Translations under genes and position numbers: made by a program | Assembly (NCBI RefSeq): GCF_001544555.2 | Contig: NZ_FCOK02000023.1 | Location: 1 to 64,000 of the forward strand | Direction: 5' to 3' | Length of the DNA stretch: 64,000 nt | Source of the DNA: Caballeronia udeis | GTDB lineage: Bacteria > Pseudomonadota > Gammaproteobacteria > Burkholderiales > Burkholderiaceae | Notes under the pieces: generated by a model | Told to the model about the DNA's origin: nothing | Seen by the model: only the letters and a program-made list of their open reading frames with translations | Database searches by the model: none | In this document: positions 46,609 through 54,156 of the stretch, piece by piece | How the letters are laid out: each line of letters begins with the position of its first letter | How positions within the stretch are numbered: position 1 is the stretch's first letter

Positions 46609-48039
46609 TCACGCTCCGATCAGGCTTTGTCCGCACACGCGCACCACGTTGCCGGTGATGCCGGCGGATGCGGGGCTGGCGAGCCACGCGACAGTCTCTG
46701 CTACATCCACGGGCCGGCCGCCCTGGCTCATCGAATTCAAGCGGCGTCCGGCTTCGCGAAGTCCCAGCGGAATCCGGGCGGTCATCTGCGTTTCGATGAA
46801 CCCCGGCGCCACCGCGTTGATCGTGATGCCCCGTGTGCGCAGCGATTCGGCCATGCTCTGCACGCGGCCGATCACACCGGCCTTCGACGTCGCATAGTTG
46901 GTCTGGCCAGGATTGCCGGCAATCCCGCTGATCGACGATATCCCCATGATCCGGCCGCCGTCATGCAGCACATGCTGATCGAGCAGCATGTCGTCTATCC
47001 GTTCCTGCGCCGAAAGATTCACGTCGATCACGCTGTCCCACGCGGCCTCCGTCATTTTCGCGATGGTCTTGTCGCGCGTAATGCCGGCGTTGTGCACGAC
47101 GATATGGACACCGCCCATTGCCAGCAGCGCGGCCGCGATGGTCGCGGGTGCGTCAGAGGCGGTGATATCCGCGACGAGCGCCGTGTGCGCGCCTTGCGAC
47201 GGCCAGGCATCTTCAAGCGAGAGCATGGTCTGGTCGAGCGCGTCCTGCGCCTCGCGTACGTCGAGCCCGATTACATGCGCGCCACGATCGGCCAGCACCT
47301 GCGCAATCGCCGCACCGATCCCTTGCGCCGCGCCCGTCACGAGCGCGCGTTTGCCCGCGAGCGGCTGGTTCCAGTCGGCGGGTGGATTGGCAGGCGTGGC
47401 GTCGATACGCACGACCTGGCCCGACACATAGGCCGAGCGTGGCGACAGCAGAAAACGCAGCGCCCCTTCAATATCCCCGCCCGGTTCGACCTGCACCAGA
47501 TTCGCAGAGATACCCCCACGCGCTTCCTTCCCGAGCGAACGTGTCATGCCTTCCAGCGCCCGTTGCGCGGTCCAGGCACGCGGTGAAGCGCAGGATTCGG
47601 GCGGCAATCCGAGTACGACAATGCGCCCGCTCTTCGCCACCGACCGGATGGCATCGTGGAAGAAGCCGTAAAGCGCATGTAGTTGCGTGCTGTCGGTAAT
47701 GCCCGTTGCGTCGAAGATCAGCGCCTGCACCCGGTCGTTCGGCGGCGCGCCCGGCGCACGCGCTTCGAAGCGGCCGCTCATGGCGCCATGTCTTGCCGCG
47801 ACGGACAGCCAGCCGAGCGCACTTTCGTGGGCGACGCTTGTCATGCCGAGCGAAGTCAGCAGCGTCAGCATCGGTTCGAACAGCGTAGGCGACGGCCCTG
47901 CTCCAATGGCTGCTATACCCCCGAATTCCGCGCGGCCCTGCGCGTACCGCAGCAATACTTCGGGCTGCGGCAGGCCGATGGAGCGCGCGATGCTCGCGCC
48001 GAAGGGTGAATTGACGAAGTCGAGATAGCGATCTTTCAT
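46609..48039 (-). CDS. FabG4-type 3-oxoacyl-ACP/CoA reductase (SDR)
   Basis: A 476-residue short-chain dehydrogenase of the large FabG4 type, about twice the size of ordinary FabG (245 residues). Residues 1-215 form a Rossmann-like domain lacking the normal catalytic set. Residues 220-476 are the active SDR domain, with RALVTGAAQGIGAAIAQVL for NAD(P) binding, HNAGITRDKTIAKM, and the catalytic Ser, Tyr and Lys in SSISG and NYATSKAGVIG (about 366-384). Such enzymes interconvert 3-oxoacyl and (R)-3-hydroxyacyl-CoA/ACP. It lies 36 bp after fadE and is coupled to maoC. Confidence 0.92.
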   Translation of the reverse strand: MKDRYLDFVNSPFGASIARSIGLPQPEVLLRYAQGRAEFGGIAAIGAGPSPTLFEPMLTLLTSLGMTSVAHESALGWLSVAARHGAMSGRFEARAPGAPPNDRVQALIFDATGITDSTQLHALYGFFHDAIRSVAKSGRIVVLGLPPESCASPRAWTAQRALEGMTRSLGKEARGGISANLVQVEPGGDIEGALRFLLSPRSAYVSGQVVRIDATPANPPADWNQPLAGKRALVTGAAQGIGAAIAQVLADRGAHVIGLDVREAQDALDQTMLSLEDAWPSQGAHTALVADITASDAPATIAAALLAMGGVHIVVHNAGITRDKTIAKMTEAAWDSVIDVNLSAQERIDDMLLDQHVLHDGGRIMGISSISGIAGNPGQTNYATSKAGVIGRVQSMAESLRTRGITINAVAPGFIETQMTARIPLGLREAGRRLNSMSQGGRPVDVAETVAWLASPASAGITGNVVRVCGQSLIGA

Positions 48040-48075
48040 GCCTGCCTGAGAACAATTTAGGGCTTATGTGAAGGG

Positions 48076-50580
48076 TCACGCATGGATCTCCTCCGGCTCG
48101 TTCGCCAGCGCTTGCTGACGTTTCTTCAACGCATCGAGCATACCGAAGTCCGCGCCGAAGTCGTCGACCTTGACGACCTCCACGCCGTAGCGCGCGTAGT
48201 CGGAGAGTACCTGACGTTCGTTTGCATCGATCAAACCGCGCGATTCGCAAGCCGCGCTCCAAGCGTCGAGTTCGGGCAGGCTTTGCGGCATCGGCGGGAT
48301 CTGCCTGGCCTTGACCGCATCCCGCAGCTTATGCTCGATTTCAGCGTATCTCGGGCTGAGCGCGAACATCAACTCGCCGTAACCGAGCGGATCAATATGC
48401 GCGGGCGGCGCGTACGAGTCCGCAACCAGACGTTCGCGGGCGTCCCCGGGGGTTGTCATCAACTCGGCAATGGCGCTTCCCAGCCGATCCCCCGGCACGC
48501 AATGCGGCATGCCAAACGGAAACGCAAGGACGCGCACAAAACCTGCAGCGAGTGGTTTCGGATAATTGGAGAGTATGCCTTCGAAGGCCGTTTGCGCTTG
48601 ATGCAGCGCATCTTCAACACCCCAGCGCACGAGCGGAAGATCGGCTTCAGGGCGGCCATCGTCTTCGAAGCGTTTGAGCGTGGCCGAGATCAGGTAGAGC
48701 TGCGAGAGGATATCGCCGAGTCTTGCGGACAGGCGTTCGCGCCGCTTCAATTCGCCGCCGAGCACGAACATCGATACATCTGCCAGCAGTGCAAACGCGG
48801 TGGACATGCGCGTGGCCGCGCGATAGTAGGGCACAAGACGCGCGTCGGCGCGCTGGGGTCTTGCGATCAGCACGCTGCCGCCCAACGCGAACACGAGGCT
48901 GCGCGCCACGTTCGATGCCGTGAAACTCGCGTGACCGAAGAACGCGTTGTCGAAATCACGCAGGCCTTTCGCGCGGTCGGCATCGCGTGTTGCGGTCATC
49001 TCTTTCAGCACGTAGGGATGACAGCGGATCGCGCCCTGGCCGAAGATGATCAGGCTGCGCGTGAGGATGTTCGCGCCTTCCACCGTGATCGAGATGGGCA
49101 CCTGCTGATAAGCGCGGGCGAGGAAATTCGATGGCCCCATGCAGATGCCCTTGCCGGCGACCACGTCCATGCCGTCGTTGATCACTTTGCGCGCACGTTC
49201 GGTGATGTGATATTTCGCGATCGCGGAAATCACCGACGGTTTCTCGCCGAGATCGACACCTTGCGCCGACAAGCGGCGTGCCGCGTCCATCACATACAGG
49301 TTGCCGCCCATGCGGCCGAGCGCTTCCTGCACACCTTCAAACTTGCCGATAGCGGTACGGAACTGCCGCCGCACGGCGGAGTACGCACCGGTGCCGCGCA
49401 CGGCGAGCTTCGCCATGCCCACGTTCGACGATGGCAACGAAATCGCGCGCCCCGCTGCAAGGCATTCCATCAGCATGCGCCAGCCGTTGCCGACCTGTTC
49501 GCGTCCGCCGATCACCCAGTCGAGAGGGATGAATACATCGTTGCCCCGGTTCGGGCCGTTCTGGAACACCGCGTTCAGCGGCCAGTGACGACGACCGATG
49601 TTGACGCCCGGATGCGTGGTGGGAATGAGCGCGCAGGTGATGCCGGCTTCGTCGTCGGCGCCAAGCAGATGGTCGGGATCGAGTGCGCGAAACGCGAGGC
49701 CGAGCACGGTCGCGATCGGCCCAAGCGTGATGTAGCGCTTGTCCCAGGTCACACGAAAGCCGAGCGTTTCGCGGCCCTCATGCAAACCCTTGCATACGAT
49801 CCCCACGTCGGGAATGGCCGCCGCGTCCGATCCCGCGTAGGGGCTGGTCAGCGCGAAGCAGGGGATTTCGTCGCCACGGGCGAGGCGCGGCAGATAGTGA
49901 TCCTTCTGCGCTTCGGTGCCGTAGTGCATCAGCAATTCGGCGGGACCCAGCGAGTTGGGCACCATCACCGAAACCGCTGCGGCGGAGCAGCGCGTGGCGA
50001 GTTTCATGATGACCTGCGAATGCGCGTAGGCGGAGAATTGTTTGCCGCCGTACTGCTTCGGAATGATCATGCCGAGAAAGCCCTTCGACTTGATGAATTC
50101 CCATGCCTGCGGTGACAGGTCCTGCCAGACCGCCGTCGTCTCCCAGTCATTGGCGAGATCGCAGAGTTGCGTGCATTCAGTGTTGATGAACGCTTGTTCT
50201 TCAGCCGTGAGCGTGGGTGCGCCGAGTGCGAGCAACGTGTCCCATGCCGGGCGTCCCGAGAACAGCGCTGCATCCCACCAGACCGTGCCGGCTTCGATCG
50301 CATCGCGTTCGGTCGGCGACATCTCCGGCAGGATCTTGCGGAACAGCTCGAAGATGGATTTGGTCAGGAGCGCGCGGCGCACTGGCTTGATGGCAAGCAC
50401 GAGCGGCGGCAGCACGAAGACGATCGCAAGCAACGCTGTGACGACTGGTCCGGTCACCCCCGCGAACCAGCCGATAGCCACCCATATCACCGTCCATGCG
50501 AGCCAGGCAACGGCGGGTGCTTGCCTGTACAGCAGAGCGCCGCTCACGATAAACAGTGCGATCACGAAGCTGGCTGTCAT
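48076..50580 (-). CDS. fadE: acyl-CoA dehydrogenase, FadE type
   Basis: The FAD enzyme for the first step of beta-oxidation, acyl-CoA to trans-2-enoyl-CoA. At 834 residues it is of the large FadE type (E. coli 814). The N-terminus has two or three membrane helices (about 3-65, LAWTVIWVAIGWFAGVTGP). The acyl-CoA dehydrogenase domains lie at about 80-520 (SKGFLGMIIPKQYGGKQFSA, CFALTSPYAGSDAA, ISITVEGANILTRSL with the catalytic glutamate region). A FadE-specific C-terminal domain follows to the end. AGGAGAGG precedes the ATG. It heads the structural genes of the operon, 111 bp after tetR. Confidence 0.95.
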   Translation of the reverse strand: MTASFVIALFIVSGALLYRQAPAVAWLAWTVIWVAIGWFAGVTGPVVTALLAIVFVLPPLVLAIKPVRRALLTKSIFELFRKILPEMSPTERDAIEAGTVWWDAALFSGRPAWDTLLALGAPTLTAEEQAFINTECTQLCDLANDWETTAVWQDLSPQAWEFIKSKGFLGMIIPKQYGGKQFSAYAHSQVIMKLATRCSAAAVSVMVPNSLGPAELLMHYGTEAQKDHYLPRLARGDEIPCFALTSPYAGSDAAAIPDVGIVCKGLHEGRETLGFRVTWDKRYITLGPIATVLGLAFRALDPDHLLGADDEAGITCALIPTTHPGVNIGRRHWPLNAVFQNGPNRGNDVFIPLDWVIGGREQVGNGWRMLMECLAAGRAISLPSSNVGMAKLAVRGTGAYSAVRRQFRTAIGKFEGVQEALGRMGGNLYVMDAARRLSAQGVDLGEKPSVISAIAKYHITERARKVINDGMDVVAGKGICMGPSNFLARAYQQVPISITVEGANILTRSLIIFGQGAIRCHPYVLKEMTATRDADRAKGLRDFDNAFFGHASFTASNVARSLVFALGGSVLIARPQRADARLVPYYRAATRMSTAFALLADVSMFVLGGELKRRERLSARLGDILSQLYLISATLKRFEDDGRPEADLPLVRWGVEDALHQAQTAFEGILSNYPKPLAAGFVRVLAFPFGMPHCVPGDRLGSAIAELMTTPGDARERLVADSYAPPAHIDPLGYGELMFALSPRYAEIEHKLRDAVKARQIPPMPQSLPELDAWSAACESRGLIDANERQVLSDYARYGVEVVKVDDFGADFGMLDALKKRQQALANEPEEIHA

Positions 50581-50691
50581 GACGACCTCTCCTGATGTTG
50601 TTCGATAGTGTGCGGCAGAACGGCATGGAGGCGGCGTGCATCGGCAGCTTATTGTTCAGCACATTACATACCCGGCACGCGCGTCGTCAAT

Positions 50692-51510
50692 TCAGGCATT
50701 GGCATGTTGCGATGCAGCATCGTGCGCGAACCGACTCTCGTTCGAAGGGTCGGTCTTCAAGGGTGCTGCGTTGTTCAGAACCGGTCCGTGCTCGGCGAAC
50801 ATGGAGGCGAACTGGCAGACGCTGTTCGGGAGCAACAAGGGTGCCTTGAGCGCGGCGACCATGACGAGCGCGAGACGGCCGATCAATTGCGAATCTTCCA
50901 GACGCTGCCCTTGCGCGAAATCTGCGATGCGACTGTCGGTATCGGCACCGGCGAGAATGCCCGCGAGCGAGCCGATGCAAAAGTGCAGCCGCCAGCCGAG
51001 TTCTTCGCGAGGCAGATGCGGGAGGACTGTTTGAAAAGCGTTGAAGAAACGCTCGGCCACCTCGGCATAGACGCCGCGCAGGAAGCCGCGGATGAACGGC
51101 GACGGGTCGGTGTAGGCGCGGCCGAGGAGGCGCAGCAACGCAGGGCCGCTCTTCTCGGCGCAACGGGATTGCTGAAGCGCCGGGATGAACATTGCACCGA
51201 GGATATGCTCGCACGTGAGGTGCGAACCCAGAGACGACTGGAAGCGTTCGAGCAGGGCCAGGCGGCCCTGGTTGAGACCGTCCAGGCGACGGCTGAGCAT
51301 GGCGTGGATCAGCGCGTCCTTGCCGCCGAAGTGATAGTTCACGGCAGCCAGGTTCGCCTCGGCGCGGGCGGTGATGAGCCGCATCGACATGGCTTCATAA
51401 CCGGCGTCGATAAAGAGCGTTTCGGCGGCGTCGAGCAAGCGGGTTTTGGTATTGCCGGTTGTGCGTAAGGATGCGCGACTGGAAGGGTTAAGCGTGGAAC
51501 GGGTGGGCAC
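50692..51510 (-). CDS. TetR-family repressor of the fad operon
   Basis: A TetR regulator with N-terminal helix-turn-helix (TRLLDAAETLFIDAGYEAMS, AEANLAAVNYHFGGKDALIH). The start chosen is GTG at 51510, preceded by GGAGA at the right distance. An in-frame ATG at 51543 has no site and would lie only 18 bp from the large palindrome. The product is 272 residues, with a C-terminal ligand domain that includes FRL-type helices typical of acyl-CoA-responsive members (DUF1956-like); that last point is inference. It is the first gene of the reverse-strand operon and most likely binds the palindrome at 51562-51611. Confidence 0.88.
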   Translation of the reverse strand: MPTRSTLNPSSRASLRTTGNTKTRLLDAAETLFIDAGYEAMSMRLITARAEANLAAVNYHFGGKDALIHAMLSRRLDGLNQGRLALLERFQSSLGSHLTCEHILGAMFIPALQQSRCAEKSGPALLRLLGRAYTDPSPFIRGFLRGVYAEVAERFFNAFQTVLPHLPREELGWRLHFCIGSLAGILAGADTDSRIADFAQGQRLEDSQLIGRLALVMVAALKAPLLLPNSVCQFASMFAEHGPVLNNAAPLKTDPSNESRFAHDAASQHANA

Positions 51511-51561
51511 TGGCGTCTCCGGGACCGTTATGGCGGTCCGCATGGTCGGAATTGTGGATGC

Positions 51562-51611
51562 AAGCTTTTTATCGTGATTAAAACGATCGTTCTAATCACG
51601 ATAAAAAGCTT
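51562..51611. promoter_or_regulatory. 50-bp near-perfect palindrome, TetR operator
   Basis: The outer arms AAGCTTTTTATCGTGATTA (51562-51580) and its exact complement (51593-51611) enclose AACGATCGTT, itself palindromic. Only one base pair (A/C beside the core) breaks symmetry. AACGATCGTT resembles cores bound by TetR proteins of fatty-acid metabolism. Confidence 0.65.
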
Positions 51612-51706
51612 TGGCGAAATCGACAAGCCATTTCATGGAGCGTGCTCTCTAGAAAGAGAGCGATAGCACGGGAGGAAGAGAAGCAGACGGATATGAGGCG
51701 AGTGGG

Positions 51707-51733
51707 AAAATGGGGACGCGAGCGCGTCCCCAT
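51707..51733 (-). terminator. terminator after the MFS gene
   Basis: ATGGGGACGCG (51710-51720) pairs with CGCGTCCCCAT (51723-51733). On the reverse strand it is followed by a short T run. Confidence 0.65.
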
Positions 51734-51756
51734 CGAATAAAAATGCTTAACCGAAT

Positions 51757-52983
51757 TTAAACCGATTCCGTAGCCCCGATGTGCTGGGCAGACTCCGTCA
51801 TGTCAATACCGCGCCGCTCGCGGCTAAAGAAAATAAGCCCCGCGATCACCACGGCGACCGTGCCGCCGACCAGCGCCATGGCGAGCCCATAGTTGTTGCC
51901 ATTCTTGATAGCGATAGACGCTTGCATGGTGGCATTAACCGAAGCCAGCAGATTGCCCAACTGATAAATGAGCCCGGGAAACGTGGCGCGAATCTCATCG
52001 GGCGAAATCTCGTTCAGGTGTACCGGAATCACCCCCCAGGCCCCTTGAACAGAGATCTGCATCAGAAACGCTCCGGCGGCCAAGGCTACCGGGCCACTCG
52101 AGAATGCCCAGAGCGGCAATACCGGCAACGCAATTAAAGCGGCAATAAAAATTGCCCAACGGCGCCCGATTTTCTCCGACATGGACCCGAAGAACAGCCC
52201 GCCGCAGATTGCCCCGATATTCAGGACAATGGTAATGAGCGCAACCGTGTGTGGATCGAAGTGATGCTGTTCGCGCAGGAAGGTCGGATAAAGATCCTGG
52301 GTGCCGTGCGAGAAGAAGTTAAACGCGGTCATCAAGACAATGGCATAGATGGAGAGCTGCCAGTTTTTCTTCAGTGTCACCAGCAAGCCGGGCCGTGGCC
52401 GCTTCTCCATGGCTTTCCATGCCGGTGACTCAGGGACGTGTGCACGGACATATAAAACCAGCAGCGCGGGCGCCACGCCGATAAAAAACATCCCGCGCCA
52501 GCCGACATATTGATACGCGACGCCGAATACGATGGAAGCCAGCAGATATCCGCTCGGATAACCCGCTTGCAAGAGACCTGATACAAAACCGCGTGCCTTG
52601 GTTGGCACGGTTTCCATCGTAAGGGCCGAACCCACGCCCCATTCACCGCCCATCGCAATGCCGAACAGCGAACGCAACACAAGCAGCGTAAAGAGGTTCG
52701 GCGAGAAACCCGACAGCATTTCCAGCAACGAATAGATGGCGATATTGACCATCAGCGTCGGACGCCGGCCGTACTTGTCGGCGAGACGGCCGAAGATCAG
52801 CGCTCCAATAGGGCGCATTGCAAGAGTAAGGGTAATCCCCAGAGCGACCTCCGGGATCTTCGTATTAAATTCCGCGGCAATATCTTTCAATACGAAAACC
52901 ATTAGAAAGAAATCGAAGGCATCGAGTGTCCAGCCTAAATAGGCCGCAATCGTCACGTTTCTTTGTTCTCGCGTCCAGCTCAT
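51757..52983 (-). CDS. MFS carboxylate transporter (SHS family, lactate/sialate type)
   Basis: A 408-residue 12-helix major facilitator of the sialate:H+ symporter (SHS) group, which includes NanT and fungal Jen1. Marks are WTLDAFDFFLMVFVLKDIA in helix 1 (the charged motif of this group), GRLADKYGRRPTLM between helices 2 and 3, GIAMGGEWGVGSALTMETVP in helix 4 and KIGRRWAIFI between 8 and 9. It probably imports a monocarboxylate such as lactate or a related organic acid with protons. GGGGAG lies before the ATG. It stands alone with its own terminator, between the fad operon and the Lrp gene. Confidence 0.9.
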   Translation of the reverse strand: MSWTREQRNVTIAAYLGWTLDAFDFFLMVFVLKDIAAEFNTKIPEVALGITLTLAMRPIGALIFGRLADKYGRRPTLMVNIAIYSLLEMLSGFSPNLFTLLVLRSLFGIAMGGEWGVGSALTMETVPTKARGFVSGLLQAGYPSGYLLASIVFGVAYQYVGWRGMFFIGVAPALLVLYVRAHVPESPAWKAMEKRPRPGLLVTLKKNWQLSIYAIVLMTAFNFFSHGTQDLYPTFLREQHHFDPHTVALITIVLNIGAICGGLFFGSMSEKIGRRWAIFIAALIALPVLPLWAFSSGPVALAAGAFLMQISVQGAWGVIPVHLNEISPDEIRATFPGLIYQLGNLLASVNATMQASIAIKNGNNYGLAMALVGGTVAVVIAGLIFFSRERRGIDMTESAQHIGATESV

Positions 52984-53474
52984 TACCGTAATCTCCCCAT
53001 TCGCGTAATTGATTAATCATGACGACGTCACCGAGGCCTTCTCTGCGCCGCGCCGGATAAGGCGCTCGGCTGGTGTCGGCAGGTTGGAGTGTACGCCGCT
53101 GTTTAATTGGATGCTCGCAACGATCACTCAAACTGGTATTAACCCCGGTATGGTTTCACGTTTGCTGGGCAACACGTCAATCGAATGGCTTTCGATTAAG
53201 CCCGATACTTAAAGAAAATGAAAGTTAATTGAATTATTTTTGTATTAAACAGGTTTGCGGGAGAGGGGCGTCCGAGCTTCACTTGGGGTCAAGACATCGG
53301 TTTATCTACGGACAAGTTCGCTCACTGTGCGCATCATGTACTCCTGGTGTGGTGGTTGACCCCTCGACTCTAGCGAGCGGCCAGCCGGTGCGCTGCGGCG
53401 GAAACGCCATTCGATACGCTTTCCACGCCAACGGCACGGCTCATGAGCCATTGAAAGCCGCTAATTGAAGGCCG
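52984..53474. other. intergenic region between MFS and Lrp genes
   Basis: A gap of 491 bp. It should hold the MFS promoter and the 3' end of the Lrp transcript. Near the MFS start there are short palindromes (ATTACCGTAAT at 52983-52993). A 67-codon forward frame at 53009 has no support. The middle (53220-53250) is AT-rich. Confidence 0.4.
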
Positions 53475-54005
53475 CTAACTCCACTCCGTATCCGCGTTCT
53501 CGTCAGGGTCATGCAACGTCAGTCCCGACAGCGGCAGCGGCAACGCCGTTTTATACCGCACCTGCTTGAGCGCGAAGCTTGAACGGATGTTCGAGATGCC
53601 CGGAATCTTGGTAAGCCGTTCAATGATGAAGCGCTGCAGCGACTGGATGTCCGGCATCATCACGCGCAGCAGGTAATCCGCGTCGCCGGTCATCAGGTAA
53701 CACTCCATGACCTCGGGCCGCTCGCCTATCGCTTCTTCGAAACGCCGTAGCGCATCTTCGTCCTGTTTCGTCAGGCTGACCTGTATGAACACGTTGATCC
53801 GAAGCCCAAGCGGTTCCGGGTTCAGCAGGGTGACCTGTTGCTTGAACAGTCCCAGCTTTTCGAGCGCGCGAACGCGGTTGAAACACGGCGTCTGCGAGAG
53901 GTTCACCGCCCGCGCCAACTCCGAATTAGTGATGCGCGCATTCTGCTGCAACTGGTTCAGGATGCCGATGTCGATACGGTCCAGGCGTTTAGGCGATGTG
54001 GTCAT
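53475..54005 (-). CDS. Lrp/AsnC-family regulator (MdeR-like)
   Basis: A 176-residue Lrp-type regulator counted from ATG 54005 ([16 protein letters not shown]); the frame continues 15 codons upstream, but the family starts here. The helix-turn-helix is at about residues 5-60 ([34 protein letters not shown]). The ligand-binding RAM domain is at about 75-155 ([20 protein letters not shown]). It is transcribed divergently from the AceE-like gene at 54157. In Pseudomonas putida an Lrp protein, MdeR, controls mdeAB for methionine breakdown. The same pairing here suggests an amino acid or 2-oxo acid as effector. Inverted repeats in the shared promoter region support this. Confidence 0.88.
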   Translation of the reverse strand: MTTSPKRLDRIDIGILNQLQQNARITNSELARAVNLSQTPCFNRVRALEKLGLFKQQVTLLNPEPLGLRINVFIQVSLTKQDEDALRRFEEAIGERPEVMECYLMTGDADYLLRVMMPDIQSLQRFIIERLTKIPGISNIRSSFALKQVRYKTALPLPLSGLTLHDPDENADTEWS

Positions 54006-54061
54006 AGCTCGAATATTCTGGAGAAGGGGGCGTACACGGAATAAATACACTATCCCGGAGC

Positions 54062-54080
54062 CTGATTAAAAGCAAATCAG
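54062..54080. promoter_or_regulatory. inverted repeat, candidate Lrp site
   Basis: CTGATT-AAAAGCA-AATCAG, perfect 6-bp arms. The word AAAGCAAAT inside it recurs at 54117-54125. Confidence 0.45.
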
Positions 54081-54112
54081 TGGCACATTCTGCGGCGTAA
54101 TAGCTAAGCTGT

Positions 54113-54143
54113 ATTGAAAGCAAATGCTATTTCCCCATTCAAT
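54113..54143. promoter_or_regulatory. second inverted repeat before mdeB-like gene
   Basis: ATTGAA (54113-54118) and TTCAAT (54138-54143), 19 bp apart, just before the ribosome binding site of the dehydrogenase gene. Confidence 0.4.
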
Positions 54144-54156
54144 GCGGAGCCGTGCC

